Shown here: positions 1-6,214 of the stretch, one piece after another
Position numbering within the stretch: the stretch's first letter is position 1
Layout: every line of letters begins with the position of its first letter
Assembly: GCA_902478395.1 (NCBI GenBank)
Contig: CABSKZ010000086.1
Span: 1 to 9,651 of the forward strand
DNA: 9,651 nucleotides
Direction of reading: 5' to 3'
DNA from: an uncultured Eubacteriales bacterium
Lineage (GTDB): Bacteria; Bacillota; Clostridia; UBA1381; UBA9506
The notes under the pieces: model-generated
What the model saw: only the letters and a program-made list of their open reading frames with translations
The model's database searches: none
Told to the model about the DNA's origin: nothing
Program-made: the position numbers and the translations under genes

Positions 1-104
1 TCCGCATACGCGTTTGGATAAACAAGCGCAGCAGAATTCTCGCCGGAGACACTTGCGAGCGTCTCGCCGTTTTGATTTCTAACTTCCAATGTCAGCATAG
101 CCAT
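1..104 (-). CDS. 5' end of an unrecognised protein gene (partial, runs off the left edge)
   Basis: Reading leftward from an ATG at 104, 34 codons stay open to the window edge, beginning MAMLTLEVRNQNGE and continuing to PNAYA. An AAGGGG ribosome binding site lies 7 nt upstream of the ATG, and a consensus promoter sits at 139-167, so this is very probably a real gene start. The visible part alternates hydrophobic and polar residues, as in a beta-strand-rich domain, and has no signal peptide or membrane segment. A beta-sandwich or carbohydrate-binding N-terminus is possible but is only a guess from composition. It lies downstream of the XRE-type regulator in the same orientation, 70 nt away, yet has its own promoter. 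Function is unknown. Confidence 0.7.
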   Translation of the reverse strand, partial: MAMLTLEVRNQNGETLASVSGENSAALVYPNAYA

Positions 105-138
105 ATCAGCACCCCTTATGTATATTTGTTCGGTTTAC

Positions 139-167
139 ATTATAGCATGATAGAAAACCAAAAGCAA
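139..167 (-). promoter_or_regulatory. Sigma-A-type promoter for the partial gene at the left edge
   Basis: On the minus strand TTGCTT (162-167) and a perfect TATAAT (139-144) are separated by exactly 17 nt. The predicted transcript would start near 132, leaving about 28 nt of leader with the AAGGGG ribosome binding site. The promoter lies between the stop of the XRE-type gene and the partial gene, so that gene can be expressed independently. Confidence 0.7.
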
Positions 168-174
168 GGCGATT

Positions 175-426
175 TTAGCAATCTCCCCCATCACTCATGT
201 CCTTATTCGTAATTCCCAATAAATCATTTTCTGAAACTTCTAAAGCTTCTGCTATACGGTAAACCTTATAAATCCCCGGCATTTGCTTTTCATTTTCATA
301 ATTAGACAGGCTACTCATTGAAATTTTCGCTTTGCGGGCTAATTCGGCTTGCGTCCAGCCCTTTTCAATTCTTAGTTGTCTAACATTATTCGCAAACTTT
401 TCCATAACCAGATGCTTCCATCTCAC
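175..426 (-). CDS. XRE-family helix-turn-helix transcriptional regulator (83 aa)
   Basis: This is a small DNA-binding protein of the Cro/C1 (XRE, HTH_3) family. The helix-turn-helix covers residues 16-50, with the signature TQAELARKAKISMSSLSNYE at 25-44 followed by the usual small residues and Pro50. Residues 51-70 (YKVYRIAEALEVSENDLLGI) match the last helices of the single-domain family. There is no sensor or oligomerisation domain beyond the HTH fold, as in phage-type or toxin-antitoxin-type repressors. I chose the GTG at 424-426 because a long purine ribosome binding site (435-446) lies 8 nt upstream. An internal ATG at 405 (MEKFANN) also keeps the whole fold, and an upstream ATG at 465 is less likely because the ribosome binding site would fall inside the gene. 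It is divergent from a second XRE-like gene and probably autoregulated. The target is unknown. Confidence 0.85.
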   Translation of the reverse strand: MRWKHLVMEKFANNVRQLRIEKGWTQAELARKAKISMSSLSNYENEKQMPGIYKVYRIAEALEVSENDLLGITNKDMSDGGDC

Positions 427-434
427 TATATATA

Positions 435-446
435 CTCCTCTCCTCC
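435..446 (-). promoter_or_regulatory. Ribosome binding site fixing the GTG start of the minus-strand XRE gene
   Basis: On the minus strand this is GGAGGAGAGGAG, an exceptionally purine-rich Shine-Dalgarno stretch, with 8 nt before the GTG at 426. The downstream ATG at 405 has no comparable site, which is why the GTG is preferred. Confidence 0.6.
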
Positions 447-453
447 GAATGAT

Positions 454-482
454 TTCACATGTCATTTTTCAAATTTTATTAT
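454..482 (+). promoter_or_regulatory. Candidate promoter for the plus-strand XRE-like gene
   Basis: TTCACA (454-459) and TATTAT (477-482) are 17 nt apart, each one base from consensus. The start site would be near 489, giving a leader of about 55 nt before the ATG at 544. Its -10 overlaps the -10 of the opposite-strand promoter (478-483), so both promoters cannot be occupied by polymerase at once. Confidence 0.4.
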
Positions 483-506
483 AGGGAATATCACCCTAAT
501 AGTCAA
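478..506 (-). promoter_or_regulatory. Sigma-A-type promoter for the minus-strand XRE regulator
   Basis: On the minus strand TTGACT (501-506) and a perfect TATAAT (478-483) are separated by 17 nt. The spacer contains the word AGGGTGATA, one of the repeated GGGT words nearby, so repressor bound there would block this promoter. Confidence 0.75.
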
Positions 507-540
507 CAGGGTACTTTGCCATAATATAAACTGGGTGATG
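491..540. promoter_or_regulatory. Repeated GGGT/ACCC words between the divergent XRE genes (possible operators)
   Basis: The word GGGT occurs three times in 50 nt: as TCACCCT at 491-497 (GGGT on the minus strand), CAGGGTAC at 507-514, and CTGGGTGATG at 531-540. ACCCT (493-497) and AGGGT (508-512) form a short inverted repeat around the -35 box of the minus-strand promoter. AACAGGGT and AACTGGGT are direct repeats starting 24 nt apart. Small XRE repressors commonly bind short inverted repeats over their own promoters. That these words are the bound sites is inference. Confidence 0.35.
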
Positions 541-543
541 AAT

Positions 544-792
544 ATGATTAGATTAAAAATGTTGCGGAAAGAAAAGAAATTCATACAAATCAAAATGCAA
601 ATGCTGACCGGTATTGACCAGAGTGATTATTCAAAAATGGAACGCGGGCTAAAATCCCCCACTATGGAGAATTTAATTCAATTTGCATTAATTTTTAACA
701 CGAGTATTGATTTTATTGTAGGAATTACGGAAGATAGGAGGCCTCATCCCCGGAATAAGGCCGCTGTGGAAATACAAGAAAAATTCTTATGA
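544..792 (+). CDS. Small XRE-like helix-turn-helix protein (82 aa)
   Basis: This is a second single-domain Cro/C1-type regulator, running divergently from the first. Residues 4-40 follow the XRE pattern: an initial helix RLKMLRKEKK, a hydrophobic second helix, then DQSDYSKMERGLKSPT (25-40), which matches the recognition helix and the E-x-G-x-x-x-P ending. Residues 41-62 (MENLIQFALIFNTSIDFIVG) match the C-terminal helices. The usual TQxELA at the second helix is replaced by IQIKMQML, so the match is weaker than for its neighbour. The ATG at 544 is chosen because GGGTGAT lies just upstream; an in-frame ATG at 538 is an alternative. The gene is visibly richer in AT than the genes to its right, often a sign of acquired DNA. 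It may act with, or against, the opposite regulator. Function beyond DNA binding is unknown. Confidence 0.75.
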   Translation: MIRLKMLRKEKKFIQIKMQMLTGIDQSDYSKMERGLKSPTMENLIQFALIFNTSIDFIVGITEDRRPHPRNKAAVEIQEKFL

Positions 793-1062
793 TTTTTTGT
801 CTGTTTTCAACTTTAAGGGAAGTCTATTTTGAAACTTCACGCTCAGTTACTATGGGGCTTGTGAAAACTATTTCGCCCTACATTTTTTAACGAACAAATG
901 CCGCTGTCACAATATGAAAGGAAAACCTCGACCCGCAATTAGTTGCAAGCCCTTTTTGCTCGGGATACGCAAAACATTTTTTACTCATAGGGCCAACGCA
1001 TAAAGGCAAAAATTCTTTCTCTGCACGCAAGCGCCCCCAAAACACGGATAAAATAAAAAATA
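793..1062. other. Non-coding AT-rich gap before the SGNH hydrolase promoter
   Basis: No gene with a credible start and ribosome binding site was seen on either strand. A weak AT hairpin (AAGAA/TTCTT, 777-789) followed by six T overlaps the stop of the XRE-like gene and might end its transcript. A minus-strand open frame at 887-1126 is stop-free but has no ribosome binding site and is rejected. Otherwise nothing recognisable. Confidence 0.5.
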
Positions 1063-1091
1063 TTGTAATTTTCCATATTTTACGGTATACT
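1063..1091 (+). promoter_or_regulatory. Sigma-A-type promoter for the SGNH hydrolase gene
   Basis: TTGTAA (1063-1068) and TATACT (1086-1091) are 17 nt apart. Transcription would begin near 1098, giving a short leader of about 28 nt before the TTG start at 1126. Confidence 0.65.
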
Positions 1092-1125
1092 ATTACATAT
1101 ATTGAAACAAATGGGGTGAAATACA

Positions 1126-1833
1126 TTGCAGCAATTGAAAGAATTACACAAAATTTGTGTGATGGGAGATTCTATCTTAAAATCCGTTATTTTCAACGAA
1201 GAGGCAGGACGCTACACATTCATGAAGGAGGGCGCCGTATATGCTTTTGAGCGGGCGCATGACGTCGAGATAGTAAACTACGCAAAATTTGGCTGCACCA
1301 TCCCGAAGGGGTATGAAAAGCTCCGTCAGGTACTTGAAAAAGGTGACGGTTCAGAGGCTGTGCTGATTGAATTTGGCGGTAACGACTGCGACTACGACTG
1401 GGATGCGGTGGCCGCCGCTCCGCTGGCTTTGCACACCCCCAACACGCCATACGGCCAATTTACCGAAACGCTCGACCGCATGATAGCATTGGTGAAGGAC
1501 TTCGGAAAGCGCCCCTTTGTTATGAACCTGCCGCCCATCAGCCATGAACGCTATTTTCAGTGGATTTCCAAAGGAGATGCTAAACGTGCGGAAAACCTCC
1601 TGAAATTCTTAAAAAACGAAAACATAATCTACCGCCATCAGGAATATTACTCCCGTGCACTGGAACTGGCCGCAATGCGGCACGGGCTTTACATCGTCAA
1701 TGTGCGGGACGCGTTTCTCCCCATTCAAGATTACGACAGCTATCTCTGCGTAGATGGCATCCACCCGAACGAAAAGGGGCAGCGAATCATACAGGATGTG
1801 TTCGCCCGCTCCTATGCGGAACTTTTTTCATAA
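1126..1833 (+). CDS. SGNH/GDSL-family hydrolase (esterase or lipase-like), intracellular, 235 aa
   Basis: This is a serine hydrolase of the SGNH (GDSL) superfamily, whose members act as esterases, lipases or carbohydrate deacetylases. The four diagnostic blocks are visible: GDS at 14-16 with nucleophile Ser16, the block II Gly (Gly56 in AKFGCT), GGND at 84-87 with Asn86, and DGIHPN at 210-215 with Asp210 and His213 completing the triad. There is no signal peptide or membrane segment, so it should act in the cytoplasm; many relatives are secreted. The start is the TTG at 1126 because GGGGTGA ends 6-7 nt upstream; the next ATG (1162) would begin one residue before the GDS block. It has its own promoter and a weak terminator, so it is probably transcribed alone. 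The substrate cannot be told from sequence. It may deacetylate a sugar or nucleoside-like compound, but this is speculation. Confidence 0.88.
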   Translation: MQQLKELHKICVMGDSILKSVIFNEEAGRYTFMKEGAVYAFERAHDVEIVNYAKFGCTIPKGYEKLRQVLEKGDGSEAVLIEFGGNDCDYDWDAVAAAPLALHTPNTPYGQFTETLDRMIALVKDFGKRPFVMNLPPISHERYFQWISKGDAKRAENLLKFLKNENIIYRHQEYYSRALELAAMRHGLYIVNVRDAFLPIQDYDSYLCVDGIHPNEKGQRIIQDVFARSYAELFS

Positions 1834-1839
1834 ACCCAT

Positions 1840-1868
1840 TGCGGTGAGAGCCGCCGCAGAATTTTTTT
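1840..1868 (+). terminator. Modest intrinsic terminator after the SGNH hydrolase
   Basis: TGCGG (1840-1844) can pair with CCGCA (1854-1858), or GCGG with the nearer CCGC, followed closely by seven T (1862-1868). The stem is short, so termination may be partial. It starts 7 nt after the stop codon. Confidence 0.5.
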
Positions 1869-1920
1869 ATATAACAGAACTGAAGATTCAGCATTAGAGA
1901 ATCAAATCCCATATGGTTAA

Positions 1921-2005
1921 AAGAGCAAACTTCCAGTAAATATGCGTGAAAATATGCAAAGTATTTCCTTCCTGTTTTCCTTTCCTTACAAGAAAATTTG
2001 CTCTT
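1921..2005. repeat. 9-bp perfect inverted repeat with a long loop
   Basis: AAGAGCAAA (1921-1929) is the exact reverse complement of TTTGCTCTT (1997-2005), with 67 nt between. Inside the loop AAATATGC occurs twice (1938-1945 and 1950-1957). No T-run follows directly, so it is not a typical terminator. It could be the outer stem of a leader RNA or a remnant of a small repeat. No convincing promoter for the downstream gene was seen in this region. Confidence 0.35.
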
Positions 2006-2024
2006 CTCACTCTACGTCCCTGCA

Positions 2025-2158
2025 CTTAGGCAATATTTTTAATTTTTCAGCTTTTGCAGATTGCAGCAAGGCAGATAGCCTTGCAAAAACATGAAAGCCG
2101 AAAGGCAAAATTTTTAACAAGCGCAGGGCGTATGGTATCTGGCGCTGTTTTGCCTAAG
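2025..2158 (+). other. Nested inverted-repeat element upstream of the acyl-CoA synthetase (possible structured leader RNA)
   Basis: CTTAGGCAA (2025-2033) pairs perfectly with TTGCCTAAG (2150-2158). Inside it are three further hairpins in order: GCAAGGC/GCCTTGC (2066-2072 with 2078-2084, 5-nt loop), GCC-GAAA-GGC with a GNRA-type tetraloop (2097-2106), and AGCGC/GCGCT (2120-2124 with 2142-2146). TTTTGCA (2052-2058) and TGCAAAA (2082-2088) offer an alternative to the first hairpin. The layout is a closed multi-branch structure ending 46 nt before the ATG at 2205. I match it to no known riboswitch class. An alternative is a small repeated intergenic element with 9-bp terminal inverted repeats. 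Confidence 0.35.
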
Positions 2159-2172
2159 GGCTTATCTTAAAA

Positions 2173-2194
2173 TTCCCTTTGTGGGAAAAGGAGG
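2173..2194 (+). promoter_or_regulatory. Hairpin next to the ribosome binding site of the acyl-CoA synthetase
   Basis: TTCCC (2173-2177) pairs with GGGAA (2183-2187) across a 5-nt loop, touching the AGGAGG at 2189-2194, which sits 10 nt before the ATG. AAGGG at 2156-2160 could instead pair with CCCTT at 2175-2179, competing with both this hairpin and the closing stem of the element upstream. Such exclusive pairings are typical of translational control, but this is inference. Confidence 0.3.
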
Positions 2195-2204
2195 CCAATG
2201 AAAC

Positions 2205-3920
2205 ATGAACACCAGTCCCTATCCGCTTTACGAGGTACGCGACATCGCTGACATCAAAGACATGCTGGCGCAGAGCATTTCTCTTTACGGTCAAAAACCC
2301 GCTTTTCTGGTGAAAAAAAAGAGCGGCGGGCCTTACACTCCCGTAACCTATGCTGAATTGGGAAATGACGTCGAGGCGCTTGGAACCGCTTTTCTTTCAC
2401 TCGGTCTTGCTGATAAAAAAATTGCCGTTATCGGCGAGAACCGCTATGAATGGGCTATTTCCTATCTTGCTGCTGTCACGGGAAAAAGCACCGTCGTGCC
2501 GCTGGACAAGGAGCTTCCCGCGGAGGATATTGGGAATCTGCTGACGCGTGCCAATGTTTCATGTATTGTTTACTCCGGCAAGCTGGCGGATACGGTCCTT
2601 AAGTTGTGCGGGGAGCTGTCTAATCCTCCGGTTCTGGTCAATATGGACTTGGACGCAGACAATGGTTTCGAACGGTCCCTGCAGGCACTTATGAAGCTAG
2701 GTGCAGAGTTGGCCGCAAATGGAAACACAGAATTCCACGACGCCGAAATTGCTCCGGAACATCCCCAGATTCTATTATTTACCTCCGGAACCACGGATAT
2801 CCCGAAAGGCGTTATGCTTTCCCACACCAATATCGTCACAGATTTAAAGGCTATGTGCCAGATGATTTACATAGATGACCATGATATTTTTCTCTCTGTA
2901 CTCCCCCTTCACCACACCTACGAATGTACCTGCGGCTTTTTGTGCGCACTCTACCGCGGCTGTACCATTGCACACTGCGAGGGATTAAAACATATCCTCC
3001 AAAACATGAAGGAAGCCGGTGCGACAATGATGCTGGGCGTTCCCGCCATGTTCGAGCTAATGTACAAGCGGCTGTGGGCCACCGCGAAAAAAAACGGTCT
3101 GGAAAAGAAACTGCGGTTAGGGCTAAAGGTCAGCGCTGTGCTGGGCGCGTTGCATATCGATGTGCGCAAGAAGCTGTTTCAACAAATTCATGACACGCTC
3201 GGCGGAAACGTGCGTCTGTTCATCAGCGGCGCAGCGGCAATCGATCCGATAGTATCCAAGGGGTTCCGCAATTTCGGAATTTCCTTTTTACAAGGGTACG
3301 GGATTACGGAATGTGCTCCCATTGTGGCGGTAAATCGTGACAAGGCCTATCAGGACAGCGCTGCGGGGCTGGCAATGCCTTGCCTCGATTTGAATATTGC
3401 CGACAAGGATGCAGATGGCATAGGGGAAATTGTTTGCCGAGGCAAAAATGTGATGCTCGGCTATTATCAGAACGAAGAAGCGACGAAGCAGGTTTTCGAA
3501 AACGGCTGGTTCCATACCGGAGATTTGGGCTATCTCGACCCGGACGGATTTCTTCACATCACAGGCCGGAAGAAGAATGTCATTGTTACCAAAAACGGAA
3601 AAAACATCTTTCCGGAGGAACTCGAGACGCTGCTCGGCCGAAATCCATATGTATTGGAAAGCATGATTGTTGGGGAATTTGAGCCGTCCGACGGCGAAAC
3701 ATATCTGCGCGCACAGATTGTGCCGAACTTTGAGCATATCCGGGACGCACACGGGGAGTTGTCCGCCGAAGAACTCCAAAAGCTGATGGAACAGGCGGTT
3801 AAGGAGGTCAACGACCGGAATCCCCTGTATAAATACATCCGCCGTGTTACCGTACGCGAGAAAGAATTTGAAAAGACTACAACAAAAAAAATCCAGCGCT
3901 ACAAGGCTGCCAATCAGTAA
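2205..3920 (+). CDS. AMP-forming long-chain acyl-CoA synthetase-type ligase (571 aa)
   Basis: This enzyme should activate a carboxylic acid, most likely a medium- or long-chain fatty acid, with ATP to an acyl-AMP and transfer it to CoA, releasing AMP and PPi (ANL superfamily, FadD-like). Core motifs appear in order: the phosphate-binding loop FTSGTTDIPKGVMLSH (about 192-207), GYGITECAP (364-372), HTGDLG (437-442) with the ATP-ribose Asp440, GRKKN (454-458) at the hinge to the small domain, and TTTKKIQR near the C-terminus, where Lys562 matches the catalytic lysine. Length is normal for the family. It has no signal peptide and is likely cytoplasmic or membrane-associated. The ATG at 2205 follows AGGAGG by 10 nt; an ATG at 2198 is out of frame. 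A methyltransferase gene follows after 32 nt. Use in membrane lipid synthesis or fatty-acid recycling fits a clostridium, but chain-length preference is not visible. Confidence 0.88.
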   Translation: MNTSPYPLYEVRDIADIKDMLAQSISLYGQKPAFLVKKKSGGPYTPVTYAELGNDVEALGTAFLSLGLADKKIAVIGENRYEWAISYLAAVTGKSTVVPLDKELPAEDIGNLLTRANVSCIVYSGKLADTVLKLCGELSNPPVLVNMDLDADNGFERSLQALMKLGAELAANGNTEFHDAEIAPEHPQILLFTSGTTDIPKGVMLSHTNIVTDLKAMCQMIYIDDHDIFLSVLPLHHTYECTCGFLCALYRGCTIAHCEGLKHILQNMKEAGATMMLGVPAMFELMYKRLWATAKKNGLEKKLRLGLKVSAVLGALHIDVRKKLFQQIHDTLGGNVRLFISGAAAIDPIVSKGFRNFGISFLQGYGITECAPIVAVNRDKAYQDSAAGLAMPCLDLNIADKDADGIGEIVCRGKNVMLGYYQNEEATKQVFENGWFHTGDLGYLDPDGFLHITGRKKNVIVTKNGKNIFPEELETLLGRNPYVLESMIVGEFEPSDGETYLRAQIVPNFEHIRDAHGELSAEELQKLMEQAVKEVNDRNPLYKYIRRVTVREKEFEKTTTKKIQRYKAANQ

Positions 3921-3952
3921 GGCAGTTTCTATTCAAAGGAAGGATTGCGGCA

Positions 3953-4696
3953 ATGAAACAGAACAAATATGACGACAAAAAGTTTTTCGAAAAATACAGC
4001 CAGATGGACCGCTCCCAAAAAGGACTGGCCAGCGCAGGCGAATGGGAAACCCTCGAAAAGATGCTGCCAGACTTTTCTGGAAAACGGGTTCTGGACCTCG
4101 GGTGCGGTTTTGGCTGGCATTGTGAATATGCCGTTTCGCATGGCGCGGAATGCGCGGTCGGAATCGACATTTCGGAAAATATGCTGGTCGAGGCGAGGAA
4201 GAACCACAGCGGAAGCAAAATTGAATATATCCGGATGCCCATTGAGGAGATTGCCTTTCCCGCGGATTCGTTTGATGTGGTCATTAGCTCGCTCGCGTTT
4301 CATTATGTCAAATCCTTTGAAGAGATTGTGCAAAAAGTGCATACCTGTCTGAAATGCGGCGGCGATTTTGTGTTTTCGTGCGAGCATCCGGTGTTCACCG
4401 CCTACGGAACTCAGGACTGGTACTACGATGGAGACGGAAACATTCTGCATTTCCCTGTGGACAACTATTTCAAGGAGGGAGCGCGCAACGCAAACTTTTT
4501 GGGAGAGGAGGTCGTCAAATACCACAAAACGCTGACGACCTATGTCAGCACACTGCTCACGAACGGTTTTACGCTCACAGGCCTGGCAGAGCCACAGCCT
4601 GCCAGCCATCTCCTGCACACCGTTCCAGGAATGGAGGATGAGTTGCGCCGCCCCATGATGCTGATTGTTTCCGCAAGGAAATATGAAACACTATAA
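3953..4696 (+). CDS. Class I SAM-dependent methyltransferase (247 aa)
   Basis: This is a Rossmann-fold methyltransferase using S-adenosylmethionine. Motif I is VLDLGCGFG (46-54). The acidic residue at the end of strand 2 is Asp72 in VGIDIS. The motif IV region is FDVVISSLAFHYV (107-119), and CLKCGGDFVFS fits the post-IV strand-turn. The N-terminal segment (1-40) is charged and helical, and the C-terminal third (about 150-247) is a substrate-covering region that I cannot assign to a substrate. It resembles the many Firmicute proteins annotated only as class I SAM-dependent methyltransferases; small molecules are more likely targets than rRNA, but this is inference. AAAGGAAGGA lies 8 nt before the ATG. 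It begins 32 nt after the acyl-CoA synthetase stop with no terminator between, so the two are probably one operon, though a functional link is not evident. Confidence 0.85.
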   Translation: MKQNKYDDKKFFEKYSQMDRSQKGLASAGEWETLEKMLPDFSGKRVLDLGCGFGWHCEYAVSHGAECAVGIDISENMLVEARKNHSGSKIEYIRMPIEEIAFPADSFDVVISSLAFHYVKSFEEIVQKVHTCLKCGGDFVFSCEHPVFTAYGTQDWYYDGDGNILHFPVDNYFKEGARNANFLGEEVVKYHKTLTTYVSTLLTNGFTLTGLAEPQPASHLLHTVPGMEDELRRPMMLIVSARKYETL

Positions 4697-4892
4697 ATAA
4701 AATAGCGGTTATAGCGCCCAAACTGCTTTGTGTCTTGAATAAGCCTTTCTACACGAGCGTCTTTATGCGCCTTCGGAGGTGGTTTATCGAATCTTTGCTA
4801 TTTTGTGTCTGCTATGACAGGCTGAGTCCCTTAATTTCATTACTGTATTCCATACTGTAACCCGTAAATTGGCCAATAGCACTACTTTTTAT
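4697..4892. other. Non-coding gap between the methyltransferase and the terminators
   Basis: No gene with a start and ribosome binding site is visible. The minus strand is stop-free for about 33 codons from 4797 toward the methyltransferase gene, then continues as an antisense shadow of that gene. A stop at 4798-4800 precedes it and there is no start, so I do not call a relic gene. The rest is featureless until the hairpin at 4893. Confidence 0.5.
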
Positions 4893-4925
4893 AAGAGAGA
4901 AGACGTTTCGTGTCTTCTCTCTTTT
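4893..4925 (+). terminator. Strong intrinsic terminator after the ligase-methyltransferase unit
   Basis: A perfect 12-bp stem, AAGAGAGAAGAC (4893-4904) with its complement (4912-4923), closes a 7-nt loop and ends in a short T-run (4922-4925). It lies about 196 nt past the methyltransferase stop, the first clear end point for that transcript. Confidence 0.7.
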
Positions 4926-5026
4926 GATGAATCATTTACCGCTCGCCGATTTTCATGTTGTTCCGCTCGTTTTTCTTCTTCCGGTAAAACCATGGGGGGA
5001 TTATTTCTACGTCTAATGCACCATAC

Positions 5027-5057
5027 AAAAACCCGGAGCGTTTCCGCTCCGGGTTTT
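5027..5057 (-). terminator. Strong (bidirectional) terminator of the rhamnose operon
   Basis: A perfect 13-bp stem, AAAACCCGGAGCG (5028-5040) with CGCTCCGGGTTTT (5045-5057), encloses the loop TTTC. On the minus strand it ends in five T, only 3 nt after the fucO stop. Its T-run on the other strand means it can also stop plus-strand transcripts. Confidence 0.9.
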
Positions 5058-5059
5058 AA

Positions 5060-6214
5060 TTAAAATGCCTTTTTATAGATTTCCAAAATCTCCGCTACAG
5101 AAGTGTCTCTTGGGTTCCCGCCTGTGCAGACATCCGCAAACGCGGACTCAGCAAGCGCTGGCAAATCTTCTTCCTTCACACCGATTTCGTGCAATTTTTG
5201 CGGGATGTGTACGTCTACCGACAGCTTGCGGACCGCATCTACCGCCGCTTTGCGGTATTCATCCTCGCTCATGCTTTCTGTGCCTTCCACGCCCATTGCC
5301 TGCGCAATGTATTTGTATTTATCGCCGGTGGCAGGCGCGTTATATTCCATCACGTACGGCAGCAGCACAGCGTTTGCCACACCGTGCGGTGTATCGTAGA
5401 ACGCGCCGAGCGGATGCGCCATGGAATGGACAATGCCCAAGCCTACATTGGAGAACGACATGCCCGCGACATATTGGGCGATACCCATGTCGTTCCGGCA
5501 GGTCATACAGCTGTCGTTGACGGAGCCGCGTAAGCTGCGCCCTATCATTTCAATTGATTTGAGGCTCAGGGTATCGGACAGTTCCCATGCCCCTTTGGTA
5601 ATATATCCTTCAATTGCGTGTGTTAACGCGTCCATTCCCGTCGCTGCGGCGAGGCCCTTTGGCATACTCGCCATCATTTCCGGGTCGATAATCGCCACAA
5701 CCGGGATATCGTTTACATCTACACAGACGAACTTACGTTTTTTCTCCACATCGGTGATAACATAATTAATCGTCACTTCCGCCGCTGTTCCCGCAGTGGT
5801 GGCGACCGCGATAATCGGGACACACTTATTCTTTGTGTCCGCCACGCCCTCCAGCGAAACGACGTCGCTAAATTCCGGATTGTTTACGATAATCGCAATC
5901 CCTTTCGCGGTATCGATAGACGACCCACCGCCGATAGCGACGATATAATCCGCTCCGGCCTGTTTGAATGCCTCTACCCCATCTTTTACGTTCTGGACTG
6001 TCGGGTTTTGTTTGATGTGGTCAAAAATCTCATAGGAAAGGCCTGCGCCATCCATGACCTTTGTCACCTTTGTCGCAACCTCAAACTTCATCAGGTCCTT
6101 ATCCGTCACGACAAGCGCCTTTTGAAAGCCCCGTTTTTTCGCTTCCTCCGGGATAACCGAAATTGCGCCTTCCCCAAAATAAGATGTTTCGTTTAAAATC
6201 ATTCTGTTTGCCAT
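5060..6214 (-). CDS. fucO: Lactaldehyde reductase / L-1,2-propanediol oxidoreductase
   Basis: This is an iron-dependent group III alcohol dehydrogenase that reduces L-lactaldehyde to L-1,2-propanediol with NADH, disposing of electrons during anaerobic growth on rhamnose or fucose. The 384-aa sequence aligns along its length with E. coli FucO as I remember it: MANRMILNET at the N-terminus, the NAD-binding GGGS at 95-98, TTAGTAAEVTINYVITD at 139-155, and CTGGNPR near the end. The four iron ligands of FucO are present: Asp195 and His199 in GMDALTHAIEGY, and His263 and His277 in the VHSMAHPLGAFYDTPHG region. An AAAGGAGAG ribosome binding site lies about 7 nt before the ATG. It is the last gene of the rhamnose cluster, 208 nt after rhaM, followed at once by a terminator. 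One difference is a Cys-Met-Thr-Cys stretch at about 236-239, absent from E. coli FucO. Confidence 0.95.
   Translation of the reverse strand: MANRMILNETSYFGEGAISVIPEEAKKRGFQKALVVTDKDLMKFEVATKVTKVMDGAGLSYEIFDHIKQNPTVQNVKDGVEAFKQAGADYIVAIGGGSSIDTAKGIAIIVNNPEFSDVVSLEGVADTKNKCVPIIAVATTAGTAAEVTINYVITDVEKKRKFVCVDVNDIPVVAIIDPEMMASMPKGLAAATGMDALTHAIEGYITKGAWELSDTLSLKSIEMIGRSLRGSVNDSCMTCRNDMGIAQYVAGMSFSNVGLGIVHSMAHPLGAFYDTPHGVANAVLLPYVMEYNAPATGDKYKYIAQAMGVEGTESMSEDEYRKAAVDAVRKLSVDVHIPQKLHEIGVKEEDLPALAESAFADVCTGGNPRDTSVAEILEIYKKAF

Noticed and set aside
887..1126. Minus-strand open frame of 79 codons in the gap before the SGNH gene
   Set aside because: No ribosome binding site at its ATG, composition unlike its neighbours, and it runs through the SGNH promoter; treated as chance.
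2132..2170. Twelve-codon ATG frame before the acyl-CoA synthetase as a leader peptide
   Set aside because: The AGGG upstream is too close to the ATG for a normal ribosome binding site, and there is no run of regulatory codons.
1921..2194. T-box, SAM, or other known riboswitch in the ligase leader
   Set aside because: No T-box TGGNACCGCG motif and no recognisable conserved core of the common riboswitch classes was found, so only generic structure is reported.
3929..4618. Long minus-strand open frame across the methyltransferase gene
   Set aside because: It is the antisense shadow of a gene with clear SAM-binding motifs and a good ribosome binding site.
4540..4800. Minus-strand stop-free stretch that might be a gene relic
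   Set aside because: No start codon or ribosome binding site, a stop directly upstream, and most of it is antisense to the methyltransferase; a run this long is expected by chance fairly often.
4869..5063. Plus-strand open frame of 64 codons between methyltransferase and fucO
   Set aside because: It is made largely of the two terminator hairpins, with no ribosome binding site; not a gene.
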